From: CAWJMN01 sp963844055
GTDB lineage: Bacteria; Planctomycetota; Planctomycetia; Pirellulales; Pirellulaceae
Length of the DNA stretch: 64,000 nt
Assembly (NCBI GenBank): GCA_963844055.1
Contig: CAWJMN010000002.1
Location: forward strand, 868,001 to 932,000
Reading direction: 5' to 3'
A model generated the notes under the pieces. The model saw nothing but the letters and a program-made list of their open reading frames with translations. It searched no databases and was not told where the DNA came from. Below, in pieces: positions 7,996 to 17,021 of the stretch. The translations under genes and the position numbers were made by a program. Numbering within the stretch: position 1 is the first letter of the stretch; each line of letters opens with the position of its first letter.

Positions 7996-9450
7996 TCACT
8001 TGCTTAATACGGCCCTGACTTTGGGACCATACACTTTAATCCAGGCCTTATTAGCGTCGACCCATGCCGCGTCGTCTTGACTCAACTTATCCAAGCGTAC
8101 CGCAATTACCTTGTTAGTATCCATTCGCAATAGCTCAAGCGTCTCGCCATCAAAAGAAACGGCAACCGCGTCCACTTCAGCATCACCTGCCGAAGCCTTG
8201 AACTTTCGCCGAATCTTTTGCAAATAACGCTCAAGATCAGCCTTAGCACCAACGACTTTTGCTTCGGCTCTCGCTGCAACCTCCTCTTTCACGATACTTG
8301 CTAGAGTATCTTTCCACACGTCAACTGGAACTGTGCTTATAGGCAGAATAGGAATGTAAAAACTGGTATTGCCACCGCGCGTTAAGTACTCCGTTGGCTT
8401 CCCAGCAAGGTACAGCGAATCGACAGACACTTTAACAATATCATCTCCCACCTTGGCCCTGACCTCACCACCTTGTCCATCGGTATAGACGACCAAACAT
8501 CGAACCCCATCAATTTCAACAAGTGCTCCATCCTTTAGAACTTGTATTACAACCGATTCCCCTTTCACTCGCACCATTGCACCTGGCTTGATCGAAACGG
8601 CCCCCTCCGGTGAGAAAAGAAGCTCTAGATCCTTAAACGCCACGTCATCTTTTCCGAGCGCACGCAAGTCTCGGTCGTTTACCCTTTTAATTCTTTGCTT
8701 CGCGGCTTCGGCAAACCCCTTCTTCACAAGTGAGTGATTCAATTCGTTTGTACCAAGGTCAGGCGTCCCTCTTGGTGACGGCAAAAACGCGGTGACCTTG
8801 GCCACTTTAGACGCCAATATCGCGTTTTGAATGTCGATCGACGAAATCGCAAAATTCAGGTTCTGGCTATCAGTGCGACAAAACGTGTTCATCCCAATTA
8901 CTTTTCCATTTTGATCCACCAACGGCCCCCCACTGTTGCCTGGAGAAATTGCTGCGTCGGTTTGCACCCAAGTACCAGCTAGACTTTCACGACCTAACGC
9001 AGTGTTGATTGAACTGGCGGTTCGTACACCGCTTACGATCCCACGTGTAACGCTAAACTCAAAACCGCGCGGAGTGCCAAGTGCAATTACGTCTTGACCT
9101 TGCTTAGGTAACTCTTTGTTCACCTCAAGGGGCACGATCGATCTATTTATCTGCTTAACACTCAAAAGTGCAAGATCACGATCCTTATCAACTAGCAGAG
9201 TTCCCTGGGAAGTCAACGACTCACCATTACTGAATTTCACCTGGACCTTTGAGACACTTTCGATAACATGATAATTCGTCACGATGGTATCCGCTGACAC
9301 CACGAATCCACTTCCCAGCCCACGATCCGTCTCGACCATCACTACTGCAGGCTTCAGTTTCTCAAGCAGGCGGACAGTAGCTTCATCTGCAATGGCTATG
9401 TGATGGACGGCAAACGTCAACACGAATAAGGCAGCAGCTTTGTAGTACAT
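7996..9450 (-). CDS. Secreted trypsin-like (S1C/HtrA-like) serine protease
   Basis: This 484-residue protein begins with a signal peptide (about 1-21, ending HHIAIA). The protease domain shows a complete catalytic triad: H61 (TIVTNYHVIES), D92 (DKDRDLALL) and S173 (SPGNSGGPLV). No PDZ domain is recognised; the roughly 280-residue C-terminal part, with a segment about promoter-like small barrels (KPGAMVRVKGESVVIQVLKD), is unassigned. GGAGAG lies 6 bases before the ATG. By family it would act in the periplasm or outside the cell on misfolded or specific proteins. Its codons are more A+T-rich than its neighbours' (26 of 60 G+C in 8101-8160 against 36 of 60 in 10021-10080), which hints at horizontal acquisition. 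Confidence 0.88.
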   Translation of the reverse strand: MYYKAAALFVLTFAVHHIAIADEATVRLLEKLKPAVVMVETDRGLGSGFVVSADTIVTNYHVIESVSKVQVKFSNGESLTSQGTLLVDKDRDLALLSVKQINRSIVPLEVNKELPKQGQDVIALGTPRGFEFSVTRGIVSGVRTASSINTALGRESLAGTWVQTDAAISPGNSGGPLVDQNGKVIGMNTFCRTDSQNLNFAISSIDIQNAILASKVAKVTAFLPSPRGTPDLGTNELNHSLVKKGFAEAAKQRIKRVNDRDLRALGKDDVAFKDLELLFSPEGAVSIKPGAMVRVKGESVVIQVLKDGALVEIDGVRCLVVYTDGQGGEVRAKVGDDIVKVSVDSLYLAGKPTEYLTRGGNTSFYIPILPISTVPVDVWKDTLASIVKEEVAARAEAKVVGAKADLERYLQKIRRKFKASAGDAEVDAVAVSFDGETLELLRMDTNKVIAVRLDKLSQDDAAWVDANKAWIKVYGPKVRAVLSK

Positions 9451-9621
9451 GAAATTCTCTCCGATACGAATCGCTTCTTCTTGCCCAAGAAGTCAACGCG
9501 TCACACCTAAGCCGTTCGCAAATCGAGTACCGGTCTTCATACCTGTCTCGTAAAAAGAGCGATATTTTCCCTGCAAAGGATGCGAACAAAACAATCGCTC
9601 ATTGTTTATCCACGCCGTACC

Positions 9622-9653
9622 CTTGCAAATGACCTAAACAGGTCATTTGCAAG
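9622..9653. repeat. Perfect 14-bp inverted repeat with 4-base loop
   Basis: CTTGCAAATGACCT (9622-9635) and AGGTCATTTGCAAG (9640-9653) are perfect reverse complements around the loop AAAC. There is no following T-run on either strand, so it is not a standard terminator. It lies about 170 bases upstream of the protease start and about 180 bases from the terminator of the surface protein gene. It could be an operator, a mobile-element end or a structured RNA element. Confidence 0.6.
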
Positions 9654-9830
9654 CGACACATCGGGTTATCGTTTTTTTCGAAAGCATATTGGCACACATT
9701 GCAATTGCCATTGCTCGAATTCCATTTGCTTTTGGTGTTCAAACCTAAGCTAAACCGCTCGGCTATGTTGACTTAGACACTTTCCTCACAACAAAGCTTT
9801 CTACTCAATCCAGCTCCACGGTGGACGCAC

Positions 9831-9866
9831 AAAAAAAAACGGCCCAGGCATTTCGCCCGGGCCGTT
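9831..9866 (-). terminator. Rho-independent terminator of the SdrD-like gene
   Basis: On the minus strand AAACGGCCCGGGC, a short loop and GCCTGGGCCGTTT form a 13-bp stem with one mismatch, followed at once by a run of T residues. It lies 35 bases past the stop of the large surface protein gene. Confidence 0.9.
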
Positions 9867-9900
9867 TGATGTTGTCGAGTTCTAAGGTTAGCGACAGACG

Positions 9901-12900
9901 TTAGTCGTTCGAAGCTACGCCTGATGGGCCGCTTTCGCGATAGAGGCCCGGGTCATCTGTGCCGTCGCCGTTGAAGTCGCCCACAACCGGACGGTCTGCG
10001 GCAGTTCCCATTTCAAACGACTTGTCCTCGGGATCGATCTGGCGGTTGCCATTGGTATCGATGATCCAGCGACCGGCACGATAGACGCCGATCTCATCAA
10101 TGCCATCGCCGTTGAAATCGCCGACCACAGGGAAGTCACCCTTTTCGCCCATGGCGAATTCGTCGTCCACATTGGTCAGACGGCCATCGCCATTGCTGTC
10201 GAGGGTCCACTTGCCATCCTTGAAGACGCCAATCGTGCTAATGCCGTCGCCGTTCCAGTCGCCAACGATGGGGAACTGGTTCCCTTCGCCAAAGCGGAAG
10301 ACGTGGTCGATAAGATCGGCCCGTTCATTCCCTTGGGAGGTAAGCCGTAGCAAACGATCACCATCGGTGGCTTGTTCCGCCGATGGTGGCACATTTTTGG
10401 GCCGTTGCTTGATCTCACGATTTTCAGGATCGGGCAAGCCGGGCTCAAATTCGATGTGGCGCGGATCACCGGGCCATTCAGGGCCAAAGATGCCAATGTC
10501 GTCTTTGCCGTCGCCGTCCCAATCACCCACCACGGGCAGGTCGGCCTGCGAACCGAGCTTGGCCCACAAGTCATCTTTGTCCCAACGCTTGTTGCCGTTG
10601 AGATCGAGGAACCATTCGCCCTCATAGAACAGGCCCATCTCGGCCGTTCCGTCGCCATCCCAGTCACCTACGACTGGAATCGCGCCAGGCAGCCCAAAGG
10701 CAATATGGCTGTCTGCAGGAGCATTTTCGGCTTGGTCAAATCGCCAAATTCCCGACTGCAATTGATCGGCACGCCAGTTCACCGTGTCGACTTGCAACGC
10801 CTGGCGATAGGTCACCTTGGTAATCCGCGTCCCCTTGCCGTTCACGCGAGGCAGGCCTGCATCGACGACGCTCAAGTGCCAAGTGTAGGCCTCGCCTCCG
10901 CCGCCCGTATTAACTTCGGGTTCTGGCCGTGGCGGTGGTGGAGCAGGACGATTGACCGGCAGCGGAATCAGCGGCAGCGGTGGTGCGACCTTCGGTGGCG
11001 GTGGTGGATCCTTTGGCGGAGTGTAAGGGATGATCGGCTTGACCACCTGCACTTCGCTGAAGTTGTTGTGCAGCGAGACCTGGCCAGCGCCTAACGGGAT
11101 TTGCAAGATCGCATCATCATTGAGTGACACGCCCGCCAGTGCAAAGGTCTGCACCAGGATGTTGCTTACCACGGTGTTCTTATTGACGGCCACGCCACCA
11201 TTGGTGCCGGGGGTATCAATCGCGTCGTAGTAATCCTTGGGCTGGATTTCGAGCACCGTATAGTTGCCCTGTGGCAAACCACGGAACTCGTAATAGCCAT
11301 TGGCGTCGGTGACCGCTACCAAACGGCCATTGTAATTGTACGTACCAGGGAGCGTCTCGCTGGTCATGACAGGCTCACCGGTGAGGGTGTGCCGCAGTTC
11401 TAGAAACACGCCGGGGATGCGCAAGTCATCCGATGTTAGTTTGCCATCGCGCAGATCGTACAGGTTGCTTGGCAACGTACCATCTAAGGTTTGCAGTACA
11501 GGCCCATCGCGGAAGACGGTACCCGCAATCATGCCGGTGGGAACTTCGCAGAAGTCATAATTGATCGCCACGTTTCCGCCGACCAAATGCACGCTGCCGA
11601 TCACGTTCGACTGAGAATCGTCGCCACCGAAGTTGCCAGCCGTCTGTCCACCGTCAAGGTAAGCCGCTGGCTGGTCTTCGACGACGGTGTAAGTACCCGC
11701 TCGCAGGTTGGAAAACTTGTAGTGACCGTTGGCGTCCGTGAAGGTCGTTCCAATCTCTTGGCCGTCGCCATTGAGCAAGTGGATCTTCACGCCAGCCAAC
11801 TTCAGCTCGCCCGGATCATAGATACAGTTATGAATCGTATCGACGTAGACCATACCCTCGATGCTAACGGGCAACTGTTCGCAGAAGTTGTATTCCGTGA
11901 GAGCATCGCCTGGCTCAATATCGATTTGCGAGATCAAATCTTGGACGGAAGTGTTGCCCCCCTTGGAGCCTGCAACCGTTCCACCTTGCAAGTAACCTGC
12001 TGGCTGTGTCTCACGAACCGAGAATTTACCCGCGAGCAAATCCTTGAATTCGTACTCGCCATTGGAATCGGTGTAAGTGGTCGAAACCACGATCCCTAGT
12101 TCGTTGAGCAGTTCGATCTTCACGCCAGCCAGGCTGGTCTCATCGGGCTGCTTGATGCAGTCGCCGTTGCGATCCACAAACACTCGGCCGGCAATGCTGG
12201 CTGGCAGCAATTCACCGAAGTTGTAGTTCACGCCGGAGTCGCCCCAGCGAAGATCAATTTCGCGAATCTTGTCGCCGGGATTGATCGCGGAGCCAACGGT
12301 TTGGCCACCAATCGTTCCGGGCGTATCCAACCCATCGCGATAGCCAGTTGGCTGCTCTTCCACAACGCAGTACAGATCTTTGGAAAGGCCTGTAAATTCA
12401 TAGAAGCCACTGTCATCGGTGATGGCAGTGCCGATTTGTTGTCCCTTGCTATCGAGCAACCGCACGACAGCACCGGCAATCGGCGTTTCATCTACCTCAA
12501 ACTGGCCATTGTTATTTTTGTCGTAATAGACGTAGCCCGAAATCCGTCCAGGCTCGCTTTCGCAGAAGTCATAGTTCACGCCGTCTTGGCCAGCACCAAG
12601 CGTGATCCGACTGACCGTATCGTTGGCCGTAATGGCCCCCACGCTGGCGTTATTGATCTTGCCAACATGTTCATCACCATCAATCAGACCGTCGGGGGTC
12701 TTTTCGGTGATGGTGTAGTTGCCTGGACGAAGATTTTTGAACTCGTAATAGCCGTTGTCATCCGTGAGCAACGTCTGCAGCAGGTTACCTTGTGCATCGC
12801 GCAGTTCAATCAGCACGCCCGCTAGTGGAATAGGCGTTGCCCCTTCTTCCTCACCGCAGTTGCCGTCGCGGTCGGTCAGATAGACGTGACCACTCAGCGA

Positions 12901-14052
12901 GGATGGGGCCGCTTCAGCAAAATCGTAGTGCACCGCATATAGGCCACCACGCGGAATGTTGATTTCCGTCAGGATGTCCATATTGCCCGGAACGGTTGAA
13001 CCGCTGGCGGTCCCCGAAACATTGCCAGGGATCGCGCCCACGCTGTAGTACTGAACAGGCTGCGTCTCACGCACCTGATAGGTGCCTGGCTTTAGGTTGA
13101 GGTTGGTCCCAAACTCGTAGTCACCCAGCGAGTTGGTGTTGGTCTTCAGCCCGGTATCGACGAAGTCATTGCCGACCTTTTTCCAAAGCGACAATTGCAC
13201 GCCCACCAAACCGGGCTCTCCCGGATCTTGATGGAGGTCGAGGTTGTTTTCCAAATAGACGCGGCCCGCAATGCTGATCGGCAGTGGCGTCTGCTGCAAG
13301 GTCAGCATCGTACCGGTGGAACGGTCGCGAAGGCCTAAGTAGTCATCATAGGGAAGGCCGTCAGGATTGGTACCCGAAATTAGCAAGCCCGAGCCAGCAA
13401 AAAGTGGATCGTACAGATTGCGAAACTCTTTGGTTCCTGTGACATCGAAGTTATGGGGCTCTTTGAATGTAGCCGTCATCTTCGAACCCTGGAATTCGAC
13501 ACCCGATGCAATCGGGTCAATCCCTTGGTTGATGATGTCTAGGTTGGTCTCGGCAGGATCGAAGTCTTGAACTTCGTCCACGTCGATGCTGAAGACAAGT
13601 TTGTCCCCTGCATGGAAGCCGACGAAATCAAATCGCAGGATTGATGTGCCATCAACGACGGAATAATGAACTTGCTGAATTCCACCTTGCGAAACGATCT
13701 GAAGTGGGAATGCTTCATCTGCACCATAGCCCCCCTTCACCGTATCAAAGATCATGTCGCCAAAGCTTAGGCCGTTTGGTCCATGTTCGCCGTTGATTTC
13801 GAGGTGGGTAAGCTCGGTTCCTGGATCGCCCCCTTCAAACTTGACTTCAAACGTATCGCCATGTTTGTCGGAACCGCTGTCCCCTTCAACGTAGGTGATA
13901 CCAATCTTGATCGGGTCCGCATCGAGCATCGTGCGGGGCTCCATTGCTTCAAACAAGCAGCGGCGCGCAGCCGCATGGCGAGCTTTCTTCACAACGGCAG
14001 CTGGCTTCGCCTTCGAATTACCCCAGCTGAACAATCGACTTAGTAGTCCCAC
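9901..14052 (-). CDS. Very large extracellular SdrD-like protein with FG-GAP-like repeats
   Basis: The start chosen is the GTG at 14052, six bases after GGAGG; a TTG at 14088 has no such site. The 1383-residue product has a basic N-terminus and then FEAMEPRTML (EPRTML at 38-43), the planctomycete extracellular export motif. Six SdrD B-like/Cna-type beta domains follow, each opening like ISGYVYYDKNNNGQFE and containing TDxNGxYEF and a VxExQP strand; their Asp/Asn-rich turns suggest Ca binding. A Pro-rich linker leads to five FG-GAP-like repeats (VVGDWDGDGTAEMGLF and relatives), also with Ca-type DxDGDG loops. The role is inferred to be cell-surface adhesion or matrix. No LPxTG or dockerin-like anchor is visible at the C-terminus. 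It is a single transcription unit with its own terminator, downstream of the WD40 gene. Confidence 0.9.
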   Translation of the reverse strand: MGLLSRLFSWGNSKAKPAAVVKKARHAAARRCLFEAMEPRTMLDADPIKIGITYVEGDSGSDKHGDTFEVKFEGGDPGTELTHLEINGEHGPNGLSFGDMIFDTVKGGYGADEAFPLQIVSQGGIQQVHYSVVDGTSILRFDFVGFHAGDKLVFSIDVDEVQDFDPAETNLDIINQGIDPIASGVEFQGSKMTATFKEPHNFDVTGTKEFRNLYDPLFAGSGLLISGTNPDGLPYDDYLGLRDRSTGTMLTLQQTPLPISIAGRVYLENNLDLHQDPGEPGLVGVQLSLWKKVGNDFVDTGLKTNTNSLGDYEFGTNLNLKPGTYQVRETQPVQYYSVGAIPGNVSGTASGSTVPGNMDILTEINIPRGGLYAVHYDFAEAAPSSLSGHVYLTDRDGNCGEEEGATPIPLAGVLIELRDAQGNLLQTLLTDDNGYYEFKNLRPGNYTITEKTPDGLIDGDEHVGKINNASVGAITANDTVSRITLGAGQDGVNYDFCESEPGRISGYVYYDKNNNGQFEVDETPIAGAVVRLLDSKGQQIGTAITDDSGFYEFTGLSKDLYCVVEEQPTGYRDGLDTPGTIGGQTVGSAINPGDKIREIDLRWGDSGVNYNFGELLPASIAGRVFVDRNGDCIKQPDETSLAGVKIELLNELGIVVSTTYTDSNGEYEFKDLLAGKFSVRETQPAGYLQGGTVAGSKGGNTSVQDLISQIDIEPGDALTEYNFCEQLPVSIEGMVYVDTIHNCIYDPGELKLAGVKIHLLNGDGQEIGTTFTDANGHYKFSNLRAGTYTVVEDQPAAYLDGGQTAGNFGGDDSQSNVIGSVHLVGGNVAINYDFCEVPTGMIAGTVFRDGPVLQTLDGTLPSNLYDLRDGKLTSDDLRIPGVFLELRHTLTGEPVMTSETLPGTYNYNGRLVAVTDANGYYEFRGLPQGNYTVLEIQPKDYYDAIDTPGTNGGVAVNKNTVVSNILVQTFALAGVSLNDDAILQIPLGAGQVSLHNNFSEVQVVKPIIPYTPPKDPPPPPKVAPPLPLIPLPVNRPAPPPPRPEPEVNTGGGGEAYTWHLSVVDAGLPRVNGKGTRITKVTYRQALQVDTVNWRADQLQSGIWRFDQAENAPADSHIAFGLPGAIPVVGDWDGDGTAEMGLFYEGEWFLDLNGNKRWDKDDLWAKLGSQADLPVVGDWDGDGKDDIGIFGPEWPGDPRHIEFEPGLPDPENREIKQRPKNVPPSAEQATDGDRLLRLTSQGNERADLIDHVFRFGEGNQFPIVGDWNGDGISTIGVFKDGKWTLDSNGDGRLTNVDDEFAMGEKGDFPVVGDFNGDGIDEIGVYRAGRWIIDTNGNRQIDPEDKSFEMGTAADRPVVGDFNGDGTDDPGLYRESGPSGVASND

Positions 14053-14121
14053 AAGGCACCTCCATGCACCAAGGGTCGGCACGTTCAAAATCAGACTTTT
14101 ACGGCCAAACTCGGCTTGTGT

Positions 14122-15241
14122 TTATTCGAGCTTCTTGCCCGGCAAGCTACCTACACGTTTTCCATCCTTCGAGTTGTCATCCGCGATGTTGTCGCTGATG
14201 GTCCAAACGCGAACGGTCGTGTCGTAACCTGCAGAAATGAGTGATTTACCCAAGCAGTCTAGCGCGGCCACGCTGCCGGTATGCCCGGCAAGTAGTCCGA
14301 TCTCTTGACGCTGGGCCACATCCCAAAGGCGAATCAGATTGTCACTGCCAGCAACGGCCAACTGTGCCGCTCCGTAGAACGTCAAAGCCAGCAGCTTCAC
14401 CGGACGGGCTGGCAAGCGATAGCCAACCCCCATGTCATCCAGCGGAACCACATGGACGCTTCGATCTTCACCGGTGCTGGCCAAGTACTTGCCATCGGGT
14501 GAGAACGAGATCGCGCGGATGCGTAGTTTGTGAGCGGGAATATCGCGCAAGACTTGCTGATTATCCAGCGAATGAATCCGGATCGTGCCGCAGCGTCCGC
14601 CGCTGGCCAGCCAGGTTCCATCGGGCGAGAACATCACTTGCCGCATGTCGTGGCAAGGGGCTTCTAACTTGTGTTTTTCTTTGCCGGTCGCGACGTCGTA
14701 AACGACGGCCGTCCCTTCAAAGCCAACCGCAGCGATCTGCGTACCATCGGGGCTGAAGCGGATATTGGCAATGGCTTGGTCGCGTTTGGCTCAGCTCGCC
14801 GGAAAGCTTGCCTTCCATCGCGTCCCACAGCAAAATGCGTTGGTCATTGCCGGCAGTCGCCAGCATTTTTCCATCGGGGCTGTAGTCGACCGTGCGAACC
14901 CAGTCCGTATGCAGCGATAGGCGCTGACGCAGGCGACCATCATTAAGGTCCCAAACGCGAACGACGTGGTCATCGCCCGCTGAAGCTAACAGCTGGCCAT
15001 CGCGATGTGCTCGCAGCGCCGTAACAACAGGTGGCTTCGGATCAGCAGGGTCCGTTGGCAACTGGATCGCGCGAGAAGGCCAGCTGAAAACAGCGGCCGT
15101 GAATTCGGTTCCTACCTGGGCAGGTCCCAATGGAGACAGGGCAGGATCTGCCTTTGCCGTGGAACTCCACGACGCCAACACGCCTCCCGCCGATGCCAAA
15201 GCAGCATGTCGGAAGAAATTTCGTCGATCCATTCGATTCAT
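14122..15241 (-). CDS. Tat-exported WD40-repeat protein (one frame break near 14790)
   Basis: From the ATG at 15241 the protein starts with a twin-arginine signal (MDRRNFFRHAALASAGG). WD40 repeats follow: LLASAGDDHVVRVWDL, MLATAGNDQRILLWDA, YLASTGEDRSVHVV, QLAVAGSDNLIRLWDV and SLISAGYDTTVRVW. The first frame is lost after GKLSGEL; skipping one base within CTGAGCC (minus strand, about 14788-14793) continues as AKRDQAIANIRFSPDG and joins the downstream frame. Removing one base gives 372 residues across the whole gene. The protein is inferred to be a periplasmic or envelope beta-propeller, likely a scaffold. As the sequence stands it would be truncated, so it is either a sequence error or a recent pseudogene. 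It lies 69 bases upstream of the SdrD-like gene on the same strand. Confidence 0.8.
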
Positions 15242-15672
15242 GGCAACTGTTCCATCCTGTAACGAATAGGTCCGCCCTATACCGTGTACTAACCTTGTCG
15301 GGCAAAAGACCACCTCCCTCGCTTTAGCTGAGCACGAGGCAAGGACGCACCCTCTTCTGGTTTATCGGCTGTCGTCCCTCACAATCCGTAATCGGGAATC
15401 GTAAAAACGTGGCAGTGACGGCAGGCTGCGTATGATGCATAGAATTTTCGGCCATCATTTCGGGAGTTTGCGCCAAAGTTGTTGCGTTTCGCTAGCAAAG
15501 CTTGCGCAGTTGTTGCGAGTGACACACGTGTGGCAGGTCATCCCAAGCGGAAGATAGAAGCGGGAAAGCGGCGGATTCTCTTGGCACGTGGCCCCGTTCC
15601 GGGCTACGATGCCGCCGATAAGGATTGCTAGGGCGAGCTTCGCCCGCTTCACTTTTTTGTTTGGAACCCCTC
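15242..15672. other. Intergenic region between divergent genes
   Basis: No supported gene. The region separates the WD40 gene (minus) from the small membrane protein gene (plus). Short TTGTTGCG-like repeats occur near 15480 and 15510, but no regulatory element could be assigned. Confidence 0.35.
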
Positions 15673-16305
15673 GTGGCCGACCTCCTTCGCGACTACCTGC
15701 CGCAAATCCTGATGTTTGGCGGACTTGCCGTCGGCGGGCTACTGCTGATGCGAGCACGCCAAGCCTTTGGCGAGCGTAAGGACCTGCTGCGCGATGGCAG
15801 TGGGGACGAGGGGGCGATCGACCGCCCCATTAAAGAGCTGCTGCGCGGTGAAGCGCGAGAACGGAGCTTCGATGGTGCTCCGGTGGAACTACTGCGGTGG
15901 CAGGTCGAAATGCACGAGATGGCTCGTGACACCAAAGCGGAGATCGACTCGAAGCTTGTAATGCTACAAGCCCTTGTGGCGCTGGCCCAAGAAGAACGAG
16001 CTCGGCTCGAAGAGGCCATCGCTCGCGCCCGCAAAGTTTCAACCGGTGGGCAAGGCGATCCGCTGCTAACGATTGAACAGCTGGGGCAGGCATCGCTGAA
16101 AGAAGTCAACCAGCTGCTGGAAAGCTTGCCGGGACTTACCGCCGGAGAAAAGGGAAGCCCTGCCGCCCTTTACGAAAAAAGGCAAGCCGCGCAGCAGCTT
16201 GCCTCTGCCGGGCTTTCGCCCGAGAGTATCAGCGCTCGACTTGGCATACCGCTAGTCGACCTGGAATTCTTGCTGGGAGTTTGTCCCCCAGCAAAGAAGT
16301 CTTAG
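15673..16305 (+). CDS. Single-pass membrane protein with coiled coil and HTH-like C-terminus (DUF2802/DUF6115-like)
   Basis: From the GTG at 15673 the protein has 210 residues; a TTG at 15625 would add 16. One N-terminal membrane helix (LPQILMFGGLAVGGLLLM) is followed by a long charged helical region with coiled-coil character (about 80-130) and a C-terminal AAQQLASAGLSPESISARLG, a helix-turn-helix-like pattern (LASxGLSxxEIAxxLG) seen in DUF2802/DUF6115 proteins of flagellar and other loci. The function is unknown. It has no operon partner: the gene upstream is divergent and the next gene is on the opposite strand 21 bases away. The N-terminal end is the uncertain part. Confidence 0.6.
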   Translation: MADLLRDYLPQILMFGGLAVGGLLLMRARQAFGERKDLLRDGSGDEGAIDRPIKELLRGEARERSFDGAPVELLRWQVEMHEMARDTKAEIDSKLVMLQALVALAQEERARLEEAIARARKVSTGGQGDPLLTIEQLGQASLKEVNQLLESLPGLTAGEKGSPAALYEKRQAAQQLASAGLSPESISARLGIPLVDLEFLLGVCPPAKKS

Positions 16306-16326
16306 GCCAACTTCAGGAGCCTAGGT

Positions 16327-16566
16327 CTAGCGACCCGCCTTTTGAGCAGCTTGATCAGCCTTGTAAGCAGCCTGAGCGGCGGCTTCACGGCTGAGCTTGA
16401 ACTCAGGGCCGGGAGCAAAATATTGGATGTCGTCGTGGATGTAGTAACCACTAGGAAGCGTTTGGCCGCCTTCGGTAACCTGGCAGCCGGTCGCGCTAAT
16501 GGCCAGCAAGGCGAATCCCATTCCACCTAGAGCCGTCCGTACTGCAATCTTGGAAAAAGTCTTCAT
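16327..16566 (-). CDS. Small putative lipoprotein
   Basis: A 79-residue product with a short basic N-terminus, a hydrophobic stretch (ALGGMGFALLAIS) and an SATGC box placing the lipid-modified cysteine at residue 28, though Ala at -3 is less usual than Leu. The mature part reads QTLPSGYYIHDDIQYFAPG and then an Ala/Lys-rich helix (SREAAAQAAYKADQAAQ). I recognise no named family. A weak GGAGAG lies 12 bases before the ATG. It is convergent with the preceding membrane protein gene. It is probably an envelope protein of unknown function. Confidence 0.65.
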   Translation of the reverse strand: MKTFSKIAVRTALGGMGFALLAISATGCQVTEGGQTLPSGYYIHDDIQYFAPGPEFKLSREAAAQAAYKADQAAQKAGR

Positions 16567-17021
16567 GACGCGGGCCCACTCTCCGTGCTGGCGATAGTAA
16601 TTTTGGGGCAGCCCCCAAAAGGATCAACGTCGTGGGGAGGCGATTCCATCCGCCCAGCCCCTACGACCGTTCTGATCGTCAGGCTTTGTATCGACTAGCT
16701 GGGCGCGGAACTTTGACGATCGTAGGGATTTTTCTGAATTTATTGTTACTAGGTGGGTTTGGGGGAGCTCAGCAGCGGGCAAAACCGAGTTGGATCAGCC
16801 TTTGGCGGAAACAGGCCCCACCGCAGTCACGCAAGCTGATAGCATGGTCGAATCGACGATGGATGGGGCGTTCCAGGGAATGGTGATCGCAATTAATGCG
16901 GTTTATAGCCCCATAAATGGGCGATTTGACAGGCCTAGTGGCCCCTTCTAAAATCGCAGCTTGGTTTTTGCGGAGATTTAAGGCTGAGAATTTGTCCTCT
17001 TTCACTTCGGCGACGTACAAC
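16567..17021. other. Intergenic region upstream of acs
   Basis: No convincing gene; an 84-codon plus-strand frame here lacks a ribosome-binding site and family resemblance. TGATCGTCA (about 16673-16681) and TGACGATCG (about 16713-16721), with flanking CCTACGA/CGTAGGG, form an imperfect inverted repeat that could be a regulatory hairpin. The A+T-rich stretch near 16720-16750 may hold a promoter for acs. Confidence 0.3.

Noticed and set aside
10372..11094. A 240-codon plus-strand open frame
   Set aside because: It is antisense to the SdrD-like gene and has no ribosome-binding site or family resemblance.
14780..14800. Programmed ribosomal frameshift in the WD40 gene
   Set aside because: No slippery heptamer or downstream pseudoknot is evident, and three other unrelated genes show the same kind of break; a base insertion is simpler.
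16632..16886. An 84-codon plus-strand open frame upstream of acs
   Set aside because: No ribosome-binding site and no recognisable domain apart from a short hydrophobic stretch; treated as intergenic.
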